Below, one piece after another: positions 1-5,018 of a stretch of 5,306 nt of DNA. Below the pieces are notes generated by a model. That model had not been told where the DNA came from. It searched no databases and saw only the letters and a program-made list of their open reading frames with translations. The position numbers and the translations under genes were made by a program. Location: positions 1 through 5,306 of the forward strand of contig QQUL01000084.1 of assembly GCA_008501565.1 (NCBI GenBank), given 5' to 3'. This DNA comes from Armatimonadota bacterium (GTDB taxonomy: Bacteria; Actinomycetota; Acidimicrobiia; Spongiisociales; UBA5794). How positions within the stretch are numbered: the first letter of the stretch is position 1; every line of letters begins with the position of its first letter.

Positions 1-1310
1 AGGGCATCCGTCGATTCGATGTCCCTGTTCAACCGATCAGTCTCTGCCACCTCTTCTGCGATCCTCGGTGGCACGACGTCGAGCCGCGAACGAACCTGAT
101 CGGCCTCGGCGACGTCGCGTTCCGCGGCAGTCTCAAGAGATCGAAGATCACCTCGCAGATTGGCAACCACGCCTTCTGTGGGCAGCTGGATTTGCTCGGC
201 GAGGGCTCGCTCCTCGTCCTCGAGCGAACGGAGTTCGGCTTCCGCCCGTGCCGCGTGCTCGGTTGCGAGAGCCTCGGCGCCGGCAGAGGACTCGAGTGTG
301 GCGACAAGTTCGCGCTGTTCGACCTCGAGGTCGTCGCGACGCTCATCAGCTCCCTCAAGTCGGGTCTCGATTGAACGACGGCGCTCGGCAGCGACAAGAC
401 CCACTCGCCTGAGTCGCTCCCTGACTGTTTCGAGCCTTGCCGCTGCGCTTGTATCGCGGTTGAGCTTCGCTCCTACATCTCCGGCACTTCTGCGAAGAGT
501 TTCAAGTGAGGCAAGCAGCGCGGTCAGCTCCGTATCGGCTTCATCGCGCACTGCGGTGTGTTCCCGGCTCTGCTTCGTCGCCTCCTCGATTCGGTTTCGA
601 ATCGACCGAAGCTCCTGGCCTCCGAGCCACAACGTCAGGGCACGAGCCTCATCCCGCACAGAGTCGTACCGCTGCGCCGCGTTCGCCTGCCGCTTGAGCG
701 GTCGCATTGCCTTCCGCTTCTCACCAAGGATGTCGGTGAGTCGTTCAACATCGTGGTCGGTTCGTTCGAGCCGACGGATGGCCCGATCGCGTCGGGCGCG
801 GTGCTTCGTGACCCCGGCGGCCTCTTCGATCACGGCACGATGATCCTCGGGTCGAGCGTTGAGGACGTCACCAACCTGTCCCTGATTGACCAGAACGTGC
901 TGTTGTCTTCCGATTCCGCCGTCCGATAGCAGCTCCTGAATATCCATGAGGCGGCATGCGGCGCCGTTGAGCTCGTACTCGGACGAACCGTCCCGGAAGA
1001 TGCGTCTCGTGATCGTGATCTCGGCAAGTCCGAGCCGAACCAGCTGCTCGTCATTGGCAAAGGTCAGTGAGACCTCCGCCCGGGAAAGCGGCGGCCGGGT
1101 CTCGGTCCCGGCGAACACGACATCTTCCATCTTCTCTGTCCGGAGGGACTTGGTGCCTTGGGTACCCATGACCCATGCGATGGCATCGAGGATGTTGGAC
1201 TTGCCGGATCCGTTCGGTCCGACGACGACATTGATTCCCGTCGAGAAGTCGAGACGCGTTCGGTCGGCGAACGATTTGAATCCGCGAAGTGTCAAGTGTT
1301 TGAGTTTCAC
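1..1310 (-). CDS. smc: Chromosome segregation ATPase SMC, N-terminal part (3' end outside window)
   Basis: SMC forms the long coiled-coil ATPase dimer of bacterial condensin, which with ScpA and ScpB organises and segregates the chromosome. I translated 436 uninterrupted residues before the window edge, about a third of a usual SMC of roughly 1150-1200 residues. Residues 1-39 carry the family start MKLKHLTLRGFKSFA and the Walker A loop GPNGSGKSN (31-39). A VNQGQVGDVL segment follows at about 141-150, then IEEAAGVTKHRARR. From about residue 170 the sequence is a Glu/Arg/Ala-rich coiled coil. The hinge, the second coil and the C-terminal signature and Walker B motifs are not reached. The start is GTG; an in-frame TGA two codons upstream rules out an earlier start. 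No Shine-Dalgarno sequence precedes it. It lies 225 bases after rnc, beyond the repeat element, so it may have its own promoter. Identity is certain from the sequence. Confidence 0.97.
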   Translation of the reverse strand, partial: MKLKHLTLRGFKSFADRTRLDFSTGINVVVGPNGSGKSNILDAIAWVMGTQGTKSLRTEKMEDVVFAGTETRPPLSRAEVSLTFANDEQLVRLGLAEITITRRIFRDGSSEYELNGAACRLMDIQELLSDGGIGRQQHVLVNQGQVGDVLNARPEDHRAVIEEAAGVTKHRARRDRAIRRLERTDHDVERLTDILGEKRKAMRPLKRQANAAQRYDSVRDEARALTLWLGGQELRSIRNRIEEATKQSREHTAVRDEADTELTALLASLETLRRSAGDVGAKLNRDTSAAARLETVRERLRRVGLVAAERRRSIETRLEGADERRDDLEVEQRELVATLESSAGAEALATEHAARAEAELRSLEDEERALAEQIQLPTEGVVANLRGDLRSLETAAERDVAEADQVRSRLDVVPPRIAEEVAETDRLNRDIESTDA

Positions 1311-1324
1311 AGCTCAACAGGTTA
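1308..1324 (-). promoter_or_regulatory. Possible -10 element and leaderless start of smc
   Basis: On the minus strand a TAACCT hexamer (1324-1319) fits the actinobacterial -10 pattern TANNNT and ends eight bases before the smc GTG (1310-1308). No Shine-Dalgarno-like purine run lies between them. A transcript starting the usual 6-8 bases after the -10 would begin at or next to the start codon, giving a leaderless mRNA, which is common in actinobacteria. No convincing -35 is visible about 17 bases upstream, so this is a suggestion only. Confidence 0.3.
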
Positions 1325-1353
1325 CCACCGCGAATTACAAGGGTGTGGTTCCA

Positions 1354-1402
1354 GCCGATGACCGATAACCGAGGGCCGAAGACCGAAGACCGAAGACCGA
1401 AG
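1354..1402. repeat. Heptad array 1 (unit ACCGAAG)
   Basis: Seven consecutive 7-base units lie here on the plus strand: GCCGATG, ACCGATA, ACCGAGG, GCCGAAG and three exact ACCGAAG. The first three are degenerate and the rest nearly identical, as expected from an array decaying at its outer, smc-facing edge. It runs directly into hairpin A1 through a short ACAA link. Confidence 0.85.
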
Positions 1403-1406
1403 ACAA

Positions 1407-1426
1407 GAGTCCAGCTTGCTGGACTC
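1407..1426. repeat. Hairpin A1
   Basis: This is a perfect inverted repeat: GAGTCCAGC (1407-1415) and GCTGGACTC (1418-1426) around TT. It can fold as an eight-base-pair stem with a CTTG-type tetraloop on either strand. It is the partner of hairpin A2 and differs from it by a paired change (C1411-G1422 here, T1494-A1504 there). Confidence 0.85.
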
Positions 1427-1429
1427 CAA

Positions 1430-1452
1430 GGAACCCAACGTCGTTGGGTTCC
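1430..1452. repeat. Hairpin B1
   Basis: The stem GGAACCCAA (1430-1438) pairs with TTGGGTTCC (1444-1452) around a CGTCG loop. The apex ACGTCG (1438-1443) is also complementary to CGACGT (1453-1458), the junction with heptad array 2. An alternative six-base-pair stem with a nine-base loop is therefore possible and would compete with this hairpin. Confidence 0.85.
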
Positions 1453-1453
1453 C

Positions 1454-1488
1454 GACGTCGGACGTCGGACTACCGAAGACCAAAGTCA
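1454..1488. repeat. Heptad array 2 (unit GACGTCG, degrading)
   Basis: Two exact GACGTCG units (1454-1467) are followed in the same register by GACTACC, GAAGACC and AAAGTCA. The later units drift towards the array 1 and array 3 types, which suggests related origins for the three arrays. The unit contains the self-complementary hexamer GACGTC. Confidence 0.7.
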
Positions 1489-1509
1489 GGAGTTCAGCTG
1501 CTGAACTCC
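1489..1509. repeat. Hairpin A2
   Basis: Arms GGAGTTCAGC (1489-1498) and GCTGAACTCC (1500-1509) are perfectly complementary around a single T. In a folded nucleic acid this would be an eight-base-pair stem with a GCTGC loop. It is the second copy of hairpin A with a compensatory pair change. Confidence 0.85.
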
Positions 1510-1511
1510 AA

Positions 1512-1530
1512 GGAACCCGCTTCGGGTTCC
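1512..1530. repeat. Hairpin B2
   Basis: The stem GGAACCCG (1512-1519) pairs with CGGGTTCC (1523-1530) around CTT. The apex also takes part in a competing perfect inverted repeat: CTTCGGG (1520-1526), TT, CCCGAAG (1529-1535), which ends directly before the rnc stop codon. The two folds share bases and cannot form together. Confidence 0.85.
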
Positions 1531-1531
1531 C

Positions 1532-1552
1532 GAAGTCAGAAGTCAGAAGTCA
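1532..1552. repeat. Heptad array 3 (three GAAGTCA units) overlapping the 3' end of rnc
   Basis: Three exact GAAGTCA units lie at 1532-1538, 1539-1545 and 1546-1552. Read on the minus strand they are TGACTTC units, and they encode the last residues of RNase III (about TSDF) and its TGA stop at 1538-1536. The element therefore extends into the coding sequence. Confidence 0.9.
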
Positions 1553-2231
1553 GTTGGTCAATGGCGGTGAGGGCTTCGGTGGAGGCGGCCTGTGCGGCGG
1601 ACTTCTTCGAACTGCCGCTCCCCTCGCCGACGGTTTCACCATCCACCGTTGCCCGTGCGACAAAGACCGTGTCGTGGTCTGGGCCCGATCGCTCGTAGTC
1701 GAATGTCACGATCCTGCCACTGCGGGCGAGATGTTCCTGAAGCAGAGAACGTGGATCCGTCGTCTCCGCACCATCGACATGCATGGCGATCTGGTCGGAC
1801 CACAAACCCCGCACCACACCCGCTGCAGCTTCGAAACCGCCATCGAGATACACGGCACCAAGCAACGCTTCGACAACATCCGAAAGGATCGAGTCCCGAT
1901 CCGCCCCACCGCTGTTTCGCTCGCCAGCGCCCAGACGAACGACTCCGCCAACCCCGATCGCTCGTGCAATGGCGCTCAGCGAAGTCACGTCGACGACCGA
2001 CGCACGGACCTTCGTCATTTCACCTTCCGCGGCGCCCTCCATCGTTGAGAAGATGATCTCGGTCGCTGCAAGTTCGAGCACCGCATCACCGAGAAACTCA
2101 AGACGTTCATAGGATGTCGCATTCGCATGCTCGGCCACAAACGACGAATGGGTCAACGCCCTTTCTAGAAGGACAGGATCGGAAAAGTGATGTCCAAGGG
2201 CATCCTCAAGATCGCCATACACGCCAGCCAC
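1536..2231 (-). CDS. rnc: Ribonuclease III
   Basis: RNase III cuts double-stranded RNA and matures rRNA precursors and some mRNAs in the cytoplasm. With the start chosen here the protein has 231 residues, normal for the family. The catalytic domain comes first: ERLEFLGDAVL at 42-52 supplies the metal-binding acidic residues E42, E45 and D49, and the DVVEALLGAVYLDGG segment supplies D118 and E121. These match E. coli E38, E41, D45, D114 and E117. The C-terminal double-stranded RNA-binding domain spans about 159-227 and ends in the GSGSSKKSAAQAA motif. The GTG at 2231 has an AGAGGG Shine-Dalgarno, leaves 22 bases after plsX and gives the family-typical short lead before LGHHF. An in-frame GTG at 2282 or ATG at 2279 would add 16-17 Pro/Ser-rich residues and overlap plsX; these remain possible. 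The last codons lie in heptad array 3. Confidence 0.95.
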   Translation of the reverse strand: MAGVYGDLEDALGHHFSDPVLLERALTHSSFVAEHANATSYERLEFLGDAVLELAATEIIFSTMEGAAEGEMTKVRASVVDVTSLSAIARAIGVGGVVRLGAGERNSGGADRDSILSDVVEALLGAVYLDGGFEAAAGVVRGLWSDQIAMHVDGAETTDPRSLLQEHLARSGRIVTFDYERSGPDHDTVFVARATVDGETVGEGSGSSKKSAAQAASTEALTAIDQLTSDF

Positions 2232-2235
2232 CCGA

Positions 2236-2241
2236 CCCTCT
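2236..2241 (-). promoter_or_regulatory. Shine-Dalgarno favouring the shorter rnc start
   Basis: AGAGGG on the minus strand, with its GAGG core five bases before the GTG at 2231, is the best ribosome-binding match near the rnc 5' end. The longer candidates at 2282 and 2279 are preceded only by a weak GAGAAG stretch. This decides the start chosen for rnc, though not conclusively. Confidence 0.5.
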
Positions 2242-2253
2242 GACGCCGGCGGG

Positions 2254-3231
2254 CTACCGGGCTGCGGCGGCGATTCCATCACTGATCTTCTCGACGAGCC
2301 CTGAACTCACGCCTTCCGATGCCATCGAAATGGCGTTGGCAACGGCGACCCTCGAGGATGAGCCGTGGGCGATGACCACGACGCCCTTCGTTCCGACGAG
2401 ATGCGCTCCACCAACAGACTCAGGACTCAGACGCTCTCGCATCTCCGCAAACGCCGGCATCAGACTCACCACGAGTTCCTGATATTCGGGTCGTGCCAGG
2501 ATCTCGAAGATGAGGTTCTGAATCACCTTTGCCGCACCTTCGCTTGTCTTGAGAAGGACATTGCCGGTGAAACCGTCCGTGACGATCACATCCGCTTTCG
2601 AGGTTGCGATGTCCCTCCCCTCGACATTTCCAACGAAGTTGATCGCATCCGAGGAAGAGAGGAGAGCATGGGCCGCCTTCTCGATGTCTCTGCCCTTCGT
2701 CGGTTCCTCCCCGACGTTGAGCAAACCGACCTTCGGCGTGTTCACGTGCTGATAGACCTGCGACAAGGCGGATCCCATCACGGCAAACTGCAGCAGATGT
2801 TCTGACTTGACTTCGAGGTTCGCCCCCATGTCCATGACGAGTTGGCCCGTGGGAAAAAATGAAGCGATCGCTGGCCGGACGACCCCTTGGAGACGACCGA
2901 TCACGAACGCCGCACACGCCATCGCAGCACCCGTGGATCCCGCCGAGACCATCGCATCGGCTTCCCCGTTCGCAACCATCCGGGACGCAACGACGATCGA
3001 AGCATCCTTCTTTTCGCGGATGGCGTGCGATGGGTCGTCATCCATGTCGATGACCTGACCGGCGTGACGAATAGAGATATCGCTGTTGCGATCCCCAACG
3101 AGTGACTTCAGTGTTGTTTCGTCCCCGACAAGGACGACGTCGATACCGTCACCTTGAGCAATGAGCGCACCCTCGACAACCTCGTGCGGAGCATTGTCGC
3201 CCCCCATTGCATCGACGGCGATCAGCGGCAT
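2254..3231 (-). CDS. plsX: Phosphate acyltransferase PlsX
   Basis: PlsX converts acyl-ACP and phosphate into acyl-phosphate, the donor that PlsY uses to acylate glycerol-3-phosphate in phospholipid synthesis. It is a soluble enzyme that associates peripherally with the membrane. The 325 residues match the usual length. Visible family segments are IAVDAMGGDNAPHE (4-17), DAMVSAGSTGA (92-102), PKVGLLNVGEEPTKG (166-180), VGNVEGRDI (200-208) and VTDGFTGNVLLKTSEG (217-232), with a conserved GGAHLVGTKG near 274-283. No signal peptide or membrane helix is seen. The ATG follows the rpmF TAA by six bases, with no obvious separate Shine-Dalgarno, so translational coupling to rpmF is likely. Linkage of rpmF with plsX is a widely conserved bacterial arrangement. 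The reading frame is intact, ending in TAG. Identity is secure. Confidence 0.97.
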   Translation of the reverse strand: MPLIAVDAMGGDNAPHEVVEGALIAQGDGIDVVLVGDETTLKSLVGDRNSDISIRHAGQVIDMDDDPSHAIREKKDASIVVASRMVANGEADAMVSAGSTGAAMACAAFVIGRLQGVVRPAIASFFPTGQLVMDMGANLEVKSEHLLQFAVMGSALSQVYQHVNTPKVGLLNVGEEPTKGRDIEKAAHALLSSSDAINFVGNVEGRDIATSKADVIVTDGFTGNVLLKTSEGAAKVIQNLIFEILARPEYQELVVSLMPAFAEMRERLSPESVGGAHLVGTKGVVVIAHGSSSRVAVANAISMASEGVSSGLVEKISDGIAAAAR

Positions 3232-3237
3232 CCGGCG

Positions 3238-3414
3238 TTACGACGCTGGCGTGACCTCGCGCCCGTTGTACGTTCCGCACTGTGCGCATGCCCGATGAGG
3301 GGCGTGAGGTGCGTTGCACTGCGAGCAGCGAGCGATCGTTGGTCTGGCGACCTTCCACTGAGCCTTACGGCGTCGAGTACGGGACCGCGACATCTTCTTT
3401 TTCGGTACAGCCAT
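3238..3414 (-). CDS. rpmF: 50S ribosomal protein L32 (bL32), zinc-ribbon form
   Basis: This is a 58-residue basic protein of the large ribosomal subunit. It opens with the diagnostic MAVPKKKMSRSRTRRRKAQW. A zinc ribbon follows, with C30-x2-C33 and C43-x2-C46 spanning CSQCNAPHAPHRACAQCG, so this is the four-cysteine, zinc-binding form rather than the cysteine-less paralogue that many bacteria use when zinc is short. The ATG has an AGAAGGA Shine-Dalgarno (3430-3424) nine bases upstream, lying across the end of the YceD gene. Only 18 bases separate it from the YceD stop, and plsX starts six bases after its TAA. YceD-rpmF adjacency is the standard arrangement in bacteria. The gene is intact. Confidence 0.97.
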   Translation of the reverse strand: MAVPKKKMSRSRTRRRKAQWKVARPTIARCSQCNAPHAPHRACAQCGTYNGREVTPAS

Positions 3415-3423
3415 GCTGAGTAA

Positions 3424-3430
3424 TCCTTCT
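3424..3430 (-). promoter_or_regulatory. rpmF ribosome binding site
   Basis: AGAAGGA on the minus strand ends nine bases before the rpmF ATG. It is one of the stronger Shine-Dalgarno matches in the cluster and suits the high expression expected of a ribosomal protein gene. Confidence 0.7.
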
Positions 3431-3432
3431 GA

Positions 3433-3936
3433 TCAGTCTTCGGGTTCAAGCAGATCCTTGAGGACAGCAAAAGGCGAGCGCGACTCGTCCTCGTCATCCG
3501 AAGCACCTGTATTCAAGTCATTCTGTGCGCTATCCACAACTCCCACGCAATCGTCGCCACATGTCGTCACCACAGGAAGCGAGAGCAAGACCTCATCGCG
3601 AAGCATCTGCTCGACGTCGATTTCGTGGCCATCAAGCTCGTATGTCTCGTCATCGTCGGTTCGATCAAACAGGGCTCCGATTGATGCGGATCGCTCCGTC
3701 GTCGTCGGTGACAAACACCGATGGCACGTGTCCTGGGTCACGAACGACACGGACCCCGTGGCCGCGATACCGCCTGAAACGGGGTGGAGCATGATGTCGG
3801 CGACGATGGGTGCCTCCCCCGAAAGCTCGATCAGATCGAGCTTCCAATCCACGATGGATTCGACACGCACGGACCTTCCGGACGCGTCGGAACCAAGGAG
3901 ATCGGACACGTTGAGGAGAAAAGGGCTTCGCTGCAT
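3433..3936 (-). CDS. YceD/DUF177 family protein
   Basis: The 167-residue product belongs to the YceD (DUF177) family, whose gene precedes rpmF in many bacteria. Family work links it to 23S rRNA/ribosome assembly, but no enzymatic reaction is established. With the ATG start, a CHRCL motif (C71 and C74) is followed by the conserved DEVLLSLPVVTTCGDDCVG stretch (about 115-133, with C126 and C130). These four cysteines could hold a metal. An acidic linker (about 146-153, DDEDE) leads to the terminal SPFAVLKDLL helix typical of the family. There is no signal peptide or membrane segment. A TTG two codons upstream (3942) is an alternative start. Neither start has a clear Shine-Dalgarno. It follows sepIVA by 78 bases and precedes rpmF by 18. 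Family assignment is firm; the molecular role is not. Confidence 0.9.
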   Translation of the reverse strand: MQRSPFLLNVSDLLGSDASGRSVRVESIVDWKLDLIELSGEAPIVADIMLHPVSGGIAATGSVSFVTQDTCHRCLSPTTTERSASIGALFDRTDDDETYELDGHEIDVEQMLRDEVLLSLPVVTTCGDDCVGVVDSAQNDLNTGASDDEDESRSPFAVLKDLLEPED

Positions 3937-4014
3937 TGTCAAAGGGTAGGAACGACGTCACGACCAGTTTGGAGAAAATATGACGTTGCCTTCCGAAAGA
4001 ACGAAAGGGTGCTG
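3937..4014 (-). promoter_or_regulatory. 78-base gap with a weak promoter-like pair and an inverted repeat
   Basis: This is the largest gap among the closely spaced genes. On the minus strand TTCGTT (4005-4000), 17 bases and CATATT (3982-3977) form a poor but correctly spaced -35/-10 pair, about 40 bases before the YceD start. The plus-strand hexamers ACGTCA (3955-3960) and TGACGT (3981-3986) form an inverted repeat with a 20-base spacer. Either could mean an internal promoter or operator driving YceD-rpmF-plsX-rnc, but both signals are short enough to be chance. Confidence 0.2.
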
Positions 4015-4545
4015 CTACTCGCTGATGGGTGGAGGCTCAGCGGGAGGCAACGCCTTGTGGAGTTCCGCCCTCGCCTCGGTGACATAGCGATACAACTCGC
4101 CGAGCACGGTCTCTGCCTCACTCAGATGACGTTCCGCATAGTCCTCCGCCTCGAGGCGGATTCTCCGACCCTCTGACTCGGCGTTCCTGACCAGCGAGTT
4201 CGCCTCGGCGACGGCTTCTTGCACGACATAGTTCTCTGACACGAGCCGATCGGCTTCGGCACGCGCCTTCGTCACGAGTTCGAGTGCTTTCTCATTTGTC
4301 CGTGCGATGTATGACTCGCGTTCGCGCACCATCCATCTGGCGGCCCGTAGCTCCTCGGGAAGGTCCTCAACGGCTTGGTGGAGTCGGTCGAGGATGTCTT
4401 CTTGATTCACCATGACGTTGCTCGACAGAGGAACCGCACGCGCCTCCTCGATCTCGGTGATCAGTTCTTCGAGCACTTCGAATATGGCACCGGGAACCGG
4501 CGGTGCCGGCGCCACTTCTTGGTGTTGGTCCAGGTGATCGCTCAT
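4015..4545 (-). CDS. sepIVA: SepIVA-like DivIVA-family coiled-coil protein
   Basis: This 176-residue protein resembles mycobacterial SepIVA (Rv2927c), a DivIVA-like cytoplasmic protein needed for cell division and envelope growth. After a Pro-rich lead (1-18), GAIFEVLEELITEIEEARAVPL (19-40) corresponds to the SepIVA N-terminus. VNQEDILDRLHQAVEDLPEEL (46-66) follows. The rest is charged, Ala/Glu-rich coiled coil, and ADRLVSENYVVQEAVAEAN (98-116) is close to the SepIVA C-terminal half as I recall it. Position supports this: Rv2927c also lies directly upstream of a YceD-family gene. It is clearly shorter than the mycobacterial protein (about 245 residues), and the missing part appears to be the central coil. 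No membrane segment or signal peptide is seen. The ATG overlaps the coaD TGA (ATGA) and has an AAGGAG site eight bases upstream. A generic F0F1 subunit-b-like annotation would be misleading. Confidence 0.78.
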   Translation of the reverse strand: MSDHLDQHQEVAPAPPVPGAIFEVLEELITEIEEARAVPLSSNVMVNQEDILDRLHQAVEDLPEELRAARWMVRERESYIARTNEKALELVTKARAEADRLVSENYVVQEAVAEANSLVRNAESEGRRIRLEAEDYAERHLSEAETVLGELYRYVTEARAELHKALPPAEPPPISE

Positions 4546-5018
4546 GCAAGACGCTCCTTGAGTGCGATGGCCACGGGTTCCGGGACGAGGGCGTCGACTG
4601 AGCCACCGAGACGAGCAACCTCCTTGACCAGTGAGGAAGAGAGGTATCCGTATTCCGGTTTGGTCGCGACGAACAGCGACACCACCTCTCCCGAAAGGTG
4701 GCGGTTCATTTGTGACATCTGGATTTCGTAGTCGAAGTCGGTGACAGCCCTCAGGCCCTTGACCACGGTCTTGGCTCCGATCTCAAGGGCGTAATCCACG
4801 AGGAGCCCCTGGAAACTCGCAACCGAAACATTTGGCCATTGCGCGGTGGATTCCTTCAACAACGCGACACGTTCCTCCGCGGTGAACAACGGCGATTTCG
4901 ACGGATTGTGCACGACGCCGACGACGACCTTGTCAAACAGGCCGACGCAGCGTTCGATCACATCGAGATGGCCCTTGGTCGGCGGGTCGAAACTGCCGGG
5001 AACCAGTGCGGTAATCAC
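4542..5018 (-). CDS. coaD: Phosphopantetheine adenylyltransferase
   Basis: CoaD joins ATP and 4'-phosphopantetheine to give dephospho-CoA and pyrophosphate, the penultimate step of coenzyme A synthesis, in the cytoplasm. The 158-residue product has the usual length. The nucleotidyltransferase motif PGSFDPPTKGHLD covers 7-19, with the TxGH residues T14, G16 and H17. NPSKSPLF (38-45) and VKGLRAVTDFDYEIQMSQMN (86-105) form the pantetheine and ATP pocket regions, and YLSSSLVKEVA (125-135) is the C-terminal ISSTxxR-type nucleotide-binding motif. The GTG start overlaps the rsmD stop (GTGA) and is preceded seven bases upstream by GGAGAGGA. Its own stop overlaps the sepIVA start. rsmD-coaD adjacency is very common. 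The frame is intact and the identity secure. Confidence 0.97.
   Translation of the reverse strand: MITALVPGSFDPPTKGHLDVIERCVGLFDKVVVGVVHNPSKSPLFTAEERVALLKESTAQWPNVSVASFQGLLVDYALEIGAKTVVKGLRAVTDFDYEIQMSQMNRHLSGEVVSLFVATKPEYGYLSSSLVKEVARLGGSVDALVPEPVAIALKERLA
4554..4559 (-). promoter_or_regulatory. sepIVA ribosome binding site inside coaD
   Basis: AAGGAG on the minus strand, within the last codons of coaD and eight bases before the sepIVA ATG, is the strongest Shine-Dalgarno in the window. Together with the ATGA overlap it fixes the sepIVA start and indicates translational coupling. Confidence 0.75.

Larger units (their letters stand above)
1354..1552. repeat. Composite intergenic repeat: three heptad arrays and two double-hairpin cassettes
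   Basis: This block fills most of the rnc-smc gap and overlaps the last codons of rnc. On the plus strand the order is heptad array 1, hairpin A1, hairpin B1, heptad array 2, hairpin A2, hairpin B2, heptad array 3. The two A-B cassettes are about 82 bases apart and share an exact 14-mer, ACTCCAAGGAACCC, at 1423 and 1505. The three arrays keep a 7-base period but use different units. There is no open reading frame of note, transposase or tRNA end. No T-run follows any hairpin in the direction of transcription, so it does not look like a classical intrinsic terminator. It resembles a dispersed REP- or MITE-like intergenic element, but this one window cannot show whether it recurs in the genome. 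Confidence 0.85.

Noticed and set aside
160..843. Long plus-strand open frame rich in Ser, Arg and Ala
   Set aside because: It lies entirely antisense to the well-conserved smc coding region. Its biased composition is what the opposite strand of a coiled-coil gene produces, and no domain is recognisable.
1407..1530. Hairpins read as an intrinsic terminator for rnc
   Set aside because: No run of T follows any of the four hairpins on the minus strand. Some attenuation or RNA stabilisation is possible but cannot be called a classical terminator.
1354..1552. CRISPR-like array
   Set aside because: The units are 7 bases with no spacers, the hairpin cassettes occur only twice, and no cas genes are present.
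1416..2048. Plus-strand open frame of about 210 codons crossing the repeat and rnc
   Set aside because: It is antisense to rnc and its first part is repeat sequence. There is no recognisable protein family, so I treat it as a shadow frame.
2365..2917. Open frames of 146-165 codons on both strands within plsX
   Set aside because: They overlap the intact, strongly conserved plsX frame and show no family motifs.
3931..3942. Perfect TTGACA at the YceD start as a -35 box
   Set aside because: It overlaps the start codon region and has no -10-like hexamer 16-18 bases downstream. Any transcript would start inside the gene.
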